This document shows, one piece after another, positions 24,430 through 36,479 of a stretch of DNA of 64,000 bases; position 1 is the first letter of the stretch, and every line of letters begins with the position of its first letter. Location: the NCBI GenBank assembly GCA_026214975.1, contig CM047817.1, forward strand, positions 53,750,246-53,814,245. The letters run 5' to 3'. Made by a program: the position numbers and the translations under genes. The notes beneath the pieces are model-generated. The model saw nothing but the letters and a program-made list of their open reading frames with translations, was not told the origin of the DNA and did no database searches. Origin of the DNA: Gentiana macrophylla (lineage: Eukaryota > Streptophyta > Magnoliopsida > Gentianales > Gentianaceae).

Positions 24430-25476
24430 CTAGTGGGTAGCTATCGTGCGCTGCACGATTATGCCCTGTAGTTGTTACGTGCGAGGAATGGGAGGGTTGA
24501 GGGGGACATGCGAGGAAAGGGAAGGTTGAGGGAGAGGAGGGAGAGGTATATCGAACCTTTTTTGTGTATCATTTTTCATTCCAAGTGTGCACTCTTTTAA
24601 ATTTTTAATCATAACCTTTAGTAAACTTATGAGCCTCACCAAAATCGCTTGTTTTCTCCCCAAGAAAACTTGTTTTTATTAAAAGAGGCTTAAATGACCA
24701 AATGATAGTAAAAAAACGGTTTCCATGCCAAGAGACAAAGACATAATAATCACAACATTATAAAGCCAGCCCTTGATACATCCATAATAGTCCTTTTATT
24801 TAGCAGCTAAATTTAAGAGATACACTATGTAATATATAGTGAACTATCCTTCCTGTGTGTACACACTTGATCGTCCACTTTAATTAGCATCCGTACAAGA
24901 TTAGTTACTAAAAGTCATTCACACGATCTAACTAAGTTGCACATTATCAACAAAGTTATTCACACGATCTAATCTTCCCATCCTTATGACCACTACAAAC
25001 CAATTTACTCCCTCGATCAACCGTCAAACACATTGTTGGCGGATTCAAGAAACGGTGCAGCGTCCTCATCCTCTCTCTTTGCTCTGCCTCCTATTCTCAG
25101 TCCAGGTTCATATGCATTCAACAAATTCCAAACTCTTACACACCTGATTTCTGTCCCGCTTACATTCGATTCGATTCTGTGCAAGAAAATGTTCTCATAT
25201 ATTTTCCAACCTGAAACACATTAACATTAGCGATAGACTTCTAGCTAATTCATTTCTTAACATTAAAATACATGCAGGGGTTACCAAAAACAAACACAGA
25301 TATCTATAAGTGAAGTCTTATTTGTTAGTAATGTTTGAAGTTCTATTCTCAATCAGTATTATATATCGATCATATATACATAAATGAATGAATTAAGTTA
25401 ATCGTTATCAGGTTATACAACTTGCCTTCCTAAAGATTTAATGTTGGGTGAATCATTTTTATATCATGTTCTACAC

Positions 25477-25656
25477 TGTAAAGTCCCACATCGGTAAAGT
25501 AAGTAAATGCTCACCCCCATATAAATGTGAGACATAAAAGTCTTGTCAACTCGGGTTAGCCCTTTTAGACCAAGCGAGAACGGCGGTCTAAGCAGTTGAC
25601 CGGACCATTTATGACTCATTTAGCGCTACCAGGCCCGGGGTCTAGGGGGCGTTACA
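25477..25656 (+). mobile_element. Solo LTR of the TRIM family
   Basis: 180 bp, starting TGTAAAGTCCCACATCGG and ending GGGGGCGTTACA, with scattered differences from the LTRs at 10502-11011. A perfect 5-bp duplication, TACAC, flanks it (25472-25476 and 25657-25661), so it is a true solo LTR left by LTR-LTR recombination after insertion into the Helitron. Confidence 0.92.
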
Positions 25657-25877
25657 TACACCCTACATCCAAACAGGAACATATGGAAATTGTGATGAAA
25701 CGGAAGAAAAAACTTTGAAATTTGGAGAATGAGCATTTTCATGAAACCGGCCACAATTATAACTAAGTTGTTCTTACTAAAAGAAGGCATATAACCAGAT
25801 CATTATAAACGCAAGATATTTCTCAAAGCCGCCATATAGCCCTTCTTCTTTCTCAGTACAGAAAATAAACACCTAAA

Positions 25878-26018
25878 CAGGAGACTCGTATACAAATGGT
25901 CCGAGTTACAAAGCGCAAATGAAACCAAATTGGTGAAAATGGAAACACAGGAGACTCATATACAAATGGTCCGAAAGTTACAAAGCGCAAAAGAAACCAA
26001 ATTGGTGAAAATGGAAAC
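25878..26018. repeat. Two-copy tandem duplication, about 70 bp
   Basis: The block from ACAGGAGACTCGTATACAAA to TGAAAATGGAAAC is repeated immediately with a few substitutions and two extra bases in the second copy. It lies in the Helitron. Confidence 0.9.
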
Positions 26019-26049
26019 ATACATATAGTGCATGCACAACAACTAATGC

Positions 26050-26680
26050 ATAGCAGATCCTAAATAATTTTATGGGTTCACCTTTGTCTCCATCATCTCC
26101 ACGTTTTCTATCTTAATTCGTGGCATGGCTCCTGAGCTATTTGAGTGTGTTTTCTTGCTCCGAATCCCAGAATCACTCATCCAAAAGGCTGATAGGAAAA
26201 GAAAAGAAAAGATTCAAATGATTGATCAATCATTCAACAAGAAAATTAAAATCAAACGCTAACGATGCTCCTCGTAGAAGAACATAGAATACTCAACACT
26301 CTGGTACCTTATCGCATGAATTTCTCGACAAAATGTAGAAATAACTTACTCAAATTCATCCGAAATGGATTGGATTAATAATTGGAATCTTCGTTTGAGA
26401 TCATAAAATGCTTGGGATCACAAAGACGCACCATATGTCACCTTAAATCTTTATCATTGGAGTCCAAGGAAAAGAGAACATAATCACGAAAACATATCCA
26501 TGCTCCGTCCCGATCAAATTCACCCTGCATGAAATCGATGAATAAAGTATGGAAAATAAGAACTTCAAAACATAAAAATTCAACCAGACCAAGTAAGCAA
26601 GGTGAAAAATGGTGGTAAAACTTTTCATCGACCCCAGGGTTCCTAAATTCCGACATCCCTATATCCTCTGGCAACTGGAG
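26050..26680 (-). pseudogene. Exon-like pieces carried by the Helitron; unrecognised
   Basis: On the minus strand an open segment NRGNDILQLPEDIGMSEFRN ends near 26640. After a TTTCATGCAG acceptor, an 83-base block (26524-26442) encodes GEFDRDGAWICFRDYVLFSL and ends before GTGACA. A further piece, after a C/T-rich tract and CTATCAG near 26190, reads MSDSGIRSKKTHSNSSGA. These look like exons with introns of a captured host gene. I do not recognise the protein, and the pieces have not been shown to belong to one gene. Confidence 0.35.
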
Positions 26681-27183
26681 TATATCGTTGCCTCTGTTCG
26701 AAACTGCTGCCTTAGTTTACCACATAAAAACTTTCGATCAAGCATATATGGAATCGATAACACAAATTATGGTGTTTTTTCCGGGCCAATGAATTTTTTT
26801 TTGAGCAATGAACAAAACTAAAAGGAAACAGGAAAGAGAAAGGAGGAAGCGCACTTTAACATTGCGTTGACAGCCTCTGCATTTGGATAGTTTAATCGAA
26901 AGAGAAAAGCAATTGTTGGTAGGATAACCGTCGGGACGTTACAACAATTAATGATTTGTCGATTCCGCCCATGATTATGCCTGGACAACTGAATAGTCTG
27001 AATGGTTACAGCATTTAGGGCGTTTGTTTTCAGCTGTAATTTATTTGTATTGGAGAGATTGAGGGGAGAAGTTGGAAAAGCGATTCAAAAAAAGAAAAGA
27101 ACGGCGTCGTTTGAGACTCGCCAATTTTTGGTTAGATCAAAGATGTGTGTAATTAATATAAGCTTCTAAATATAAGATACAGA

Positions 27184-27852
27184 TTATGAGTGGTAGTTTT
27201 ATAACATTTCAACAATTTATTCTACTACAATGATTATTTTCAGATAAGCTATCCATCTTATTTTCAGTCAAATGTTTCCAGTACATATAGCATGCAGTAG
27301 TTAACAGTACATATATTTTCAATAAGCATATCACTATATTCTAGACGAATAGTAAGGAACTCTAAAAGCTTACTCAGTCACTTTCTTAGTTCCCTCTTGA
27401 TGCTTAGACACTCCTTACGGGGCATTCGTGCTCACTCCTTCAGTTATTATATTTTTCAGATGAGATTCAGAGTATCGAGAATGTGAAGAGACAATGTCTG
27501 GCTCGCTATTCTAGATAGATTTGTCGGAGAAAACGTGTGGAACCACGTGTCAATAGTAGAGAGAGTAATGATCCTTGTTTTCCACAATGGAATGTTGGTG
27601 GAAATAAAGAAGTTACGGATTACAAGAAGGTGAACGGTCCATTATGTCTTTTGAGATTTTTTTGATGATGTAAAACACAGGGCAGGAACCCGGTAGTATT
27701 ATATTAACGTAATATGATATTATTTATATTATTGTGATTTTAGTTTTCTGATTTTTCAGCAGTAGGCTTCTTAATTCGAAATTTCGGTTTCGGATCATGG
27801 CCAAACGATTCGGATCCGGATAATTAGGGAAAATCTAGGTCGGGTCGTTACA
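27184..27852 (+). repeat. Ty3-gypsy LTR, right part
   Basis: Continues the LTR interrupted at 24429. It includes CACTCCTT...TTTTCAGATGAG and the terminal GGTCGGGTCGTTACA, typical of the 3' end of Tekay-like LTRs. No polypurine tract or primer binding site is readable next to it. Confidence 0.5.
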
Positions 27853-28378
27853 TGTACCCGTATTAAATCCATTTTAATTTCTGTCTGAAGTTGGTTGAGT
27901 TCTGTTTGTAGACTTCGTTTATATTACAATCTATACATATATGATATGGATAAGGAAAATTATATGTTCCTGTTTATTTCCTGTTAGTTAGATTTTTATT
28001 TTCTTTGTTATATTTTATTTCTCTTTTGCTTTTCATTTTGAAAAAGATGAGGAGTCATGGGTCACTTCATTTGCTTACTTGTTGATTGCTGCGCCATTCA
28101 TTCTTGTTAATACGGTGTAGAATTATATACTATAATCGAATTTTTTGTTGATGATGTACTGATCTTAATATTAATGAATTTCGCTGTGAGGTGGAGATTG
28201 ACGGAGTCGAATTTTTGTCACTTAATAGTAGGTGAAAAGTCTATTAAATTTCAGCTACTTTTATTTTTGGACTGTTCTTGTTCAGTTGTTCGTTTACAAG
28301 AATTTCCTTGCTCTTGCTGTGATTTGATAATTCATGTAACTATATCATCCTAATTGCAGTGATAAGAATATTTACCGT
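27853..28378. other. Unassigned AT-rich DNA
   Basis: No long frame and no repeat structure noted. It may include part of the missing 5' region of the host copia element, but no LTR or primer site is visible. Confidence 0.3.
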
Positions 28379-28544
28379 CACAAGCGGACCTAACCCTTTT
28401 TTTTCATGGGGTCCGTAAATATTTAACACAATAAATAAATTTTTTCACGGGGTTCGAAATATTTTTTTATAGGTAAAATGCAGAGTATTTTTATTTTTAG
28501 CGGAGCCCGTGGAACCTCATATGCTCTACCTAGATCCGCCCCTG
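28379..28544. mobile_element. hAT-like MITE, 166 bp
   Basis: The left end CACAAGCGGACCTAACCC and the right end (complement CAGGGGCGGATCTAGGTA) are imperfect inverted repeats. The flanks TTTACCGT (28371-28378) and TTTACAGT (28545-28552) agree at seven of eight bases, as for an 8-bp duplication. Inside are GGGGTCC-type motifs also found in the copy at 50210-50372. Confidence 0.75.
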
Positions 28545-28650
28545 TTTACAGTTGATTTTGTGACAAATTTCATAGTTGATTTGTCAAGATTGTTAAATTC
28601 ATATTAAATCATTGTTACAGTGTATTGTTAAACATGCCTTTGTGGTTGTA

Positions 28651-28888
28651 AAAAAAACGGTTAAACCCTAACCGTGAGGCCCCCTCGCCCCCGATCCCAC
28701 AAGAATACGATGAGAGGTTAATCAGGAGCCTAGAGCTTAGAGTCAAGGGCTGTCTTAGTTCCCCATCACTGAAGTTTTAGCCATCGGAAATCAACCCCTT
28801 TTATCTGGAATCGAACCTCGACTCTCCAAACAGGGTCCGGATTTGTCATTACAACACCTCACTCCTCACCACTGGCCATATCCAGTGG
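28651..28888 (-). mobile_element. tRNA-derived SINE with 17-bp target duplication
   Basis: On the minus strand it begins CCACTGGATATGGCCAGTGG, giving an A-box-like TGGCCAGTGGTGAGG, and has a perfect pol III B box GAGGTTCGATTCC about 60 bases further. It ends in a T-rich tail (CCGTTTTTTTT). A perfect 17-bp direct repeat, ATGCCTTTGTGGTTGTA, flanks it at 28634-28650 and 28889-28905. No coding capacity; mobilisation would use LINE machinery in trans. Confidence 0.92.
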
Positions 28889-28905
28889 ATGCCTTTGTGG
28901 TTGTA

Positions 28906-29185
28906 GCTATGGCTTCTATAGGCTAATTTGGATTTTGGACATCAGATTAATTTAGAAACTGAATATGCAACATGAAAAATGTTGAAGCTACATGAAAATG
29001 AATCCATAATTGCATATATTGGAATAATTGCATAAGACTTAAGTGCTTGCCAATGGCTCCAGTGCTGGCAAATGATCTTGATGTACTGTTAAAGATCTGA
29101 TCTTAAATTTACCTTTTTTAATTGATATTAATTCTATGCATACCATGTTTTATACCATGTGTATTAATGTATCGATATGGTTGTA
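28906..29185. other. Unassigned segment before the copia gag remnant
   Basis: No open frame of note. It is probably decayed gag or leader of the host copia element. Confidence 0.3.
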
Positions 29186-29362
29186 CAGGTGATGGCCATT
29201 GGTCTTGTATTTGTCGTACCCCTAAGCATTTGGTTCAGGCATTTCAAAAGTTGCAAAAGGACAAAAAGAGAAAACACCAAGGTGAATCACATTAGCCAGA
29301 AGCAAAAATGACTTTAAAATTGATACTTGTGATTCCCATAAGATTGAGCTAGCGGATTTTGG
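29186..29362 (+). pseudogene. Host copia: gag zinc-knuckle remnant
   Basis: The plus strand reads GDGHWSCICRTPKHLVQAFQ, matching the gag nucleocapsid end of a common plant copia lineage in which a zinc knuckle is followed by CRTPKHLVDLYQ. The remainder of gag on the left is lost or unreadable. The reading is interrupted at about 29363 by a gypsy-like LTR and the same element resumes near 33000. Confidence 0.6.
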
Positions 29363-30259
29363 TGATTATGAGTGAATTCATTTTTCGTTTATTGACATTT
29401 TGATGAGAGTCAACTTTACTATGTTTTGATGTATATTTTAACCCCCATTTATGACACTTCTGACTTATATTGGGTAGTTTTAGATCATTTATAGGGTAAA
29501 AACACATTGAGCACTCACTTTGAGGTGAACCGTCAGTCACATTGATGGAAAACCTCACCATTTTACGGTATTTTGACCCTTTTCGGGCCCTATTTATCTT
29601 GCGGGATTATGCTTGGTATATTGTGCTTTGGAAATGTAGGAAATAGGTGACTCGTAAGCCCGGAAGATGAGTCATGAGACTTAGAGTGCCATACCGAAGC
29701 CCGGGAATGGAAATTGATCAAAAATAGTTGTTGCTTTCACCATACGTTCACTTCTTCAGCAATTTGATCCAAGATACAAGCATTTTCTGGACTTGTGGTC
29801 TTCATGAAAGTTGTATACAATTGAATGAGCTTTCCAACTCAACTTGAATCACATCAATCGAAGGTCTACAACTCAAGTTATGGCAATTTTGCTGAGCTGC
29901 TATGAAATCGGCGCACGCCAACTTATTGTAGCACGCGCCAAACGTCAATGTAGCTATTCAGAGAGTTTCAGAGTTTTAGTGGCGCACGCCAAACCCTTTA
30001 GTGGCGCACTCCAAGTGCTGCAGATAGCAGTTTTCAATCAAAAAACCCAGTTTGGATCGAATTTTTACCTAATTATTCATTCCCATCTTCTCCCCTTTCC
30101 CTTTTCTTCCCTTTTACCCCCCTAAGTCCTCCCTAACCCTTATTTCCCATAGATTAGACTTAAATTAGTTTAGTTTCTAGCATAGATTTCTTCTCTACTC
30201 TTGGATTGGATCATCTTTGGTCTTCATCTTCATCTTTGGACATGGGTGCTGAAGAACTT

Positions 30260-30466
30260 TGATGTAATCCGACTTTTATCACGATTTTGGTAACTAATTT
30301 AGTTTCTCTTTCTCTTTTATGGCTTTAATCTTTTCTTTGATTGTTATTTCATGATTTTGGTAACTAATTTAGTTTGATGTAATCCGACTTTTATCACGAT
30401 TGTGGTAACTAATTTAGTTTCTCTTTCTTTATGGCTTTAATCTTTTCTTTGATTGTTATTTCATGC
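30260..30466. repeat. Two-copy tandem duplication in gypsy-like LTR
   Basis: TGATGTAATCCGACTTTTAT... TTTGATTGTTATTTCATG occurs twice, about 115 bp apart, with minor length differences in a CTCTTTCT tract. Confidence 0.85.
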
Positions 30467-30914
30467 TTTGTGATGAGTACCTAATTACTACATAGTCGAA
30501 TCATGTGATAGTTGAATAAATCACCCTCTAGTTGATTCATTGGGATTGGGTAGTGCTTAATTGTTGTTATATCGATGAATTCATGTATTAAACTTGTTCT
30601 TAACGCGTGAATTAGCTTGATCATCTAGTTCATGAACACACACACCACTTTTATAAATGTATGTTGCGAAGGGGTGTGGGAAAATGGGTTTTAAGATCGT
30701 TATTTACAATTGACTGAGTTGTTTAGATCGAATGGGTAACGAGGTTTGTCGGTGTAAATCGAGTGGCTCTAGTTCTTAATCTTGTTTCGGTCAGCTAAAT
30801 CCTTAAAGGCGGACTGTTGAACCGGGCAAAGGGTACTAGGTTGTTGCATGGCGTCTAGTACTATCTTAGGAGTTTGCACCCATGAACGAGTCGATATATG
30901 CATTAGGATGGTTG

Positions 30915-32722
30915 TGTTGGAAAGGTGTCCTAAACCCAATCGGGTTGGACCGGATCCGACCGGGTCGGATCGTTTACAGTCTATTTAGTTCATGTAATAA
31001 CTTTATTATGATTAATAAAAGCACTTATGTTATTATATATTGTTTATCTTTATATTATTTGTTGTGTGTATATAGTAACGTCCCTAGTATCAATCTGTGA
31101 TAGAGAAACCATGATAGTGATTATGGTTGATGAGATCTCTAATCACTATAACAAGGTTGGTACTTAAATGTCTCTAGTCTTATATATTATCAAATGGGAC
31201 ATTGATAGTATAATCAGACTAGCACGTATTGGATGTCTTCTATCTTTTAAAAGGTAGGGATAGATCTCGTCTATCGAAGTGTAGAGACACTTGACCGCAC
31301 GTGGACGTGTATTAGAGAATGCGACGTTAGATCGACCCACTTACATTAAGTGTCACACTATGTGGCGGTTGTGTAATTATCCTTTGACCGTAGTCTTCAT
31401 GGCATCACGGTGTGGATTGTCATGCTTTGACACTATTGAGATTTCTCCTAACCACGGGCGATCATGCGGTAGTGATTAGGTATGATATTGAAGCATCGCG
31501 GAGTATACATGATTGGTCGTCCGGGAATCGCGTATCCTATGATTGGGATCGAATATCCGAAATGGCCTTCTTATAAGGAATGTCTAGCTCTCGAGAATCT
31601 TTGCAAAGTGGGAGTAAATGTGTTATTCCGAGAGAGCATGATATCCAGATTATAAGATACGATCGTTAATGTATTGACACTCGAGATACGATCGTTTGGA
31701 TATTATTATAGCGATAGGATTGTAAGTTACACGGTAATCGCGCTTCACATGAAAGGTAGTAGTCATTGCTTTTGACTCTTCCGATGATTGGGGGTCACGG
31801 TGTGTTGCTAGACGCTATCCCGTGATCGTTAGGTATGAAGGGCATTTTAGTAAATTGCACTTTGTGTCTACGGCCAACATATTCGGAAGCCTATCGGGTC
31901 ACACACATATGAACATCGAGTCGGATTAAAATGCGGTTATAGTTGATAACCAAATAAGGAAAGTTTATCTCTAGACTATAAAGGTTATAGTGGTAAATTA
32001 ATATGGTGGTATTTATTTATTATGAATAAATAAAATACAAGATATTAATTATATATAAATTAGATTAATTAAAGAATATTCCGGAAGCCAATTTATTGGC
32101 ATATAGGGCACCACATTTAAGTGTATGAGATACACTTGGATTGTGCACTTTAATTAATAAGATTACCATAATATTAATATAAGATAGTAATTGATTTTGG
32201 AAAAATAGATTTATGGTAATAAGATAATTATAATCAATATAAGATATTGGCAAAATAAATTATAATTAAAGAGATAAATCAATCTAGTTGATTTTCCTTA
32301 TTTTCTTGGAAAAGGTTTTCTTCTCCTCCACACCATATGGGGCGCCCAACCACTATATATAGGAGGTGGGTGTCAAGCTCTTTGTACATCACAATTGCAA
32401 GAGTTCATAATTCTTGTGTAAAATAGAGAGCCTTCCATAGTGAGTTTGTGAGGAAGAAAATGTCCGGTCTAGCGACGAGTTTTTTCGATAGCAATCCAGG
32501 AGGATTCCGGCAAAGGGTTTTTGTGGATTAGCGATAGAGGCCGGACGCGTGGACGGCTTGCGCATTGAACTACTCTCCGTTGGCGGTCAAAGCGGACGAT
32601 CTTATAGATCATCTAAGGTATAACCGTCAAACTACTTAACGTGTTTATTGCATTAAACGAAGAACGATCTAGAAGGAAATCAAATTTTAAATTCGGCTGC
32701 GTTAAACTAGTGATTTCTAACA
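30915..32722 (+). repeat. Copia-type solo LTR, 1808 bp
   Basis: It starts TGTTGGAAAGGTGTCC and ends GTGATTTCTAACA, giving short inverted ends TGTT.GAAA/TTTC.AACA. A strong TATA box (CACTATATATAGGAGG) lies at 32352. GGTTG precedes it, and GGTTG occurs again 5 bases after its right end, so the duplication is offset or altered. No internal region is attached. It is not the same family as the LTR at 34563. Confidence 0.65.
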
Positions 32723-33099
32723 AAGTTGGTTGGTAGTCTCCATTCCCAAATAATCGATTAGAGGGGCAAAAGTATTCGATTGGATCATGATTTGACTATG
32801 TCTCTTTCTTTCTTTATCTATCGTTTAAATATCGTTTAAGCATAATCAGAACTTGAATGAACTTGATTAACCTAGCATAAGTATGAGAATGACTTTGGTA
32901 CTCGATTGATTCCTCGTGGGATATGACCTTGCTCCCCTCTATAGTACTTCTGACCCGGTACTCTGCCGGTTAAGGTTAGTCGTTACTATTTTGGTCATCA
33001 CATTTCTCTAATATCTTTTTGCACTTTATAATTGTGTTTTCTTCTTCATATGACTCATGTTGGACTTTTTAACAATAAGAATGTTTCTTTATTTTCATT

Positions 33100-34562
33100 T
33101 GATGTTTTATTTTATTTTATTAGCAATTCAAAATGCAACATGTGCGTGATGAGGATGATTAATGTCTAGTGGAGAGCGGAACCACACATACTCTCTTGAA
33201 AGATAGAAATTTTTTTCATAATCTTATATTTTAGAAATGGAGCGTTACTACAATTGCCCATGATAATGTTTCCAGGAGAGCATCGCTAGTCCTCTTTATG
33301 GGTACTGAATTGATTATAAATGATGCTTTGCTTTACTCACAGTCTAAACGTACCCTTTTTAATTTTTACAGACATACGGGCAAATGGTTTCCATATTGAA
33401 ACAAAAACTGAAAATAAGGTTGAGTATCTACAAATGACTAAATCAAAAATATGCCGGAAGGAAATTGTTAAAAAGTCCCCATCCTTTTATTCAGGATTAT
33501 ATTATACTTGCATACGCCTGTCTAATTATCATGTTGCGGTGAATATAAAATTTATAGACCCAAATTCATTTAAATTATGGCATGAGCGATTGGTTCTCCT
33601 GGGCAAACAATGATTGGCCGGATTTCATCTAATTCAGTTGGGAATACTATGTCTAGTAGCAAACATCCTTTGACATCTGAATATATTTGCGAAGCATGTG
33701 CAAAAGGAAAACTTATTATACGTTCTTCTCATACTAAAGTTGGAATTGACTCCCCTAATTTTTTTGAAAGGATTCATGGGGATATATGTGAACCGACATC
33801 CATCATCAGGACCATTTCAATATTTTATGGTCTTAATTGATGCTTCCACTCGGTGGACTCATATCTGCCTATTGTCCACACGGAATTATGCCTTTGCCCG
33901 ATTTATTGCTAAAATAATTTAACTTAGAGATCAAATCCCTGATTATAATATTAAATCTATCCGTATAGCTGAATCTTTGATTAAGGGTGTTAAATTAATC
34001 GCTAGACCACTGCTACAAAATTCCAACTTACCCACATCCTGTTGGGGACATGCAATATTGCATGCTGCTGCTTTAATTCAGATTCGGCCAACTGCACATC
34101 ATAATTTCTCTCCCCACCAACTTGTGCGTGGTCAAGAACCAAACATTCCATTTACAAATTTTTGGTTGTGCAGTTTATATTCCTATATCACTACCAAAGT
34201 GTACATCTATGGGCCCTCAACATAAACTAGGTATTTACATTGGTTATGAATCTCCATATATTCTTAAATACCTATAGCCCATGAAAGGGGATCAGTTTAC
34301 AGCTCGGTACGCTGACTGCATATTTAATGAAGATCATTTCCCGGAATTAGGGCGAGATAAAAGCCCTAAATCTAAGGAATGCCGAGAAATTGCATGGAAT
34401 GTACCAGATCCTCGGTGTTTAGATCCACGCACAAGTCAAACTGAACTAGAAGATAATTAACTTGCAATATTTAGCAAGTAACCTGCCAGATGCTTTTACT
34501 GATCGTAAATGAGTGACTAAATCTCATATACCAGCAGTAAATGCACCACAGAGAGTGGAAAT
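33100..34562 (+). pseudogene. Host copia: protease and integrase region
   Basis: Frames in order give a decayed protease segment with a LVESGTTHTLLKD-like active-site region (33150-33200). The gag-pre-integrase part follows (33500-33730, ending in a CEACAKGKLIIRSS zinc-binding-like segment). Integrase is next (33770-34230; IHGDIC, FMVLIDASTRW, SLIKGVKLIARPLL, HAILHAAALI, QEPNIP) and then a part of its C-terminal extension (YADC.F.ED.FP). Frameshifts and stops break it into pieces of at most 97 codons. The conserved DNAGEF-like integrase segment expected around 33955 is disrupted. It ends at the insertion site of the nested element at 34562. Confidence 0.8.
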
Positions 34563-36479
34563 TGTTGGAAGTAGCGCCTTAAAGACAATTTATGTAATTG
34601 TTTTTATAATTAATAATTGATAGATTTATTCTCATCTTATTACTTGCTTCGTGCTTGTAAGTAATACACTACTGAAAACCCCAAGTTGTATCATATGTAG
34701 CCATATAAATTAGTGAGTGTCACACATGAGGATTAAGTTTATGGTGATACACTTGAACTGTTAGTTCGTGGTGAACTTAATCAAAGTATGGGGTCTATTG
34801 ATTAAACACCATTAATGCGTCCAGAACACTTTATGGTGTGACCGTCTTATTCGGACCGTCGATATTGGTTATCTAAGTGGGGCATTTATATATGATGTAG
34901 TCATAAATGACTAGACCGATTTAATCTACATTTCTCATATAATTCCGTGACTGAGAAATCTTATTGAATCAAAAGATGATCATATATGGATTAACCTTAA
35001 TCCTTAAGTGATTGCATACTCCTACTTGTTTCAAGATAGGGTTTGATGTGTTCGTTAAGGATCGCTAAGAGGCGCGGTCCGAATCTCTTTCACTTTGGCA
35101 CTATTCTGGAATGAGTGAGTAGTATGTGTCTCACAGATATGGAATCCATTCCTTCCCGCGGGAAGTAGAAAGACAATCCCCTTATTTGTTAATCCTAGAA
35201 ACTGATCGATCGGCCGACTTCATATTGGTTATGAACTAATTGATCATTAGTGGGTTGATGGTAAATAATGATAAGATGTAGTGAAGAAGGTTTACGGAAA
35301 TAATCCCGCTTCGTTACGGATAGTCTATGGAGGGTTACTCAATATGTAATGATTATATCAATAGACACTTATTGATTCGACGCTTTGAGAATAAGTTATA
35401 TCCATAATCGATAGAGTTAAGTTTCGGATTTATGGATGTGTAATTCTGGAATTAATAAGCTGAGTAGAAATGTTCTGCTCGATGAATATTGACGATGCTG
35501 GATTTCGTCTATGAATAAATCCGGGCCGTTTAATCTAGGGATGATTGAATCAAGGATGGTTTTGGGGATGATTTTAGACTGAGCCTGAGAGTCTCTCTCA
35601 GGTTGCCTACGTATCCTGTTATGTTCCAGGAATCAAGTCACACGTAGTTCCTGGAAGTTTATATTTATAGGAGTTCATTCCCAACCCTAAACCATGTCGG
35701 TTTGGGTAAAATATCGATGATTAGCCTTTTGGGCTTTTACTAGCTTATATGGGCTTTACCCACTTATGCAAATAACCATATGGACAATGGGCCGTCGTAG
35801 TCGCTATGCGGACTCTATCCTCGGCGCCGACCGCCCGACTTGGGGTGATCGAGTCGGATCTCTCGCCCTACACACGCCCAAGTCGATCTGTCGTACTACC
35901 GAGTCAAGGAGCTGACATGCGTGCCTTGACACATGTTTATGATATGAGGACTAACCGATAGACGACACGTGGAGTGGACTTTGGCCATCCCGAGCTTTCC
36001 GACTTGCGGTATCGAGATAGGCCCGACTGTCGCACTTCTCTGATCATGTCGGTTGTCGATGTCTCAACTCGTAACTCGACCCTTGGGCTATCACTTATTC
36101 TTGTCCAGGAGGAACATCTCGTGACGCCACGTAGAGGTGCGATATTCGGTATCGTCATAAGCCCCCCAGATCTATCTGAGCTCTTAAGGTCAGATCTGAT
36201 CTGTCAAAGGTGTATCTCGGCCACTGTCATCCATTGCTCTGAATTTAAATCTGCCCCGCGGACTGTTGTCCGTCTTTCACGATTCGATGTCTTTTAGCTC
36301 TTCGCTTGTCGAGCCTTTGGCTCTGTTTGCCTACTTGCTTTATCGATGTCGTATTACTCCTTATTCGACTGTCGCACTTCATGGTGTTTATGAACTGGCC
36401 GACTAAGGTATCCATCGTGGGATCTTCCAACTGCCTCGCATCGTGGCTTATTGGCTGGTTGGGAGTGATATAAGCACTG

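Larger units (their letters stand above)
24430..27183 (-). mobile_element. Non-autonomous Helitron, 2754 bp
   Basis: Read on the minus strand it begins TCTGTATCTTATATTTAGAA, a typical plant Helitron 5' start. It ends with a 7-bp-arm hairpin (ATCGTGC-AGC-GCACGAT), eleven to twelve bases later CCACTAG, giving the required CTRR end. It is inserted between A and T (A at 24429, T at 27184), with no target duplication, as expected. Removing it joins two parts of one gypsy LTR. No Rep/helicase is encoded. It carries intron/exon-like gene pieces and a solo TRIM LTR. Confidence 0.75.
29363..32990 (+). repeat. Gypsy-like LTR inserted in host copia (solo)
   Basis: A long non-coding block between two parts of one copia element. 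It contains GGCGCACGCC motifs (29905-30015) and ends CTCGTGGGATATGACC... CCGGTACTCTGCCGG... TTTTGGTCATCA, typical of Athila/Tat LTR 3' ends. TTTTGG occurs immediately before the proposed start and again at about 32989-32994, which would be the target duplication if the LTR ends there; alternatively it ends at 33000 in TCA. A younger copia solo LTR is nested inside. Confidence 0.5.
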
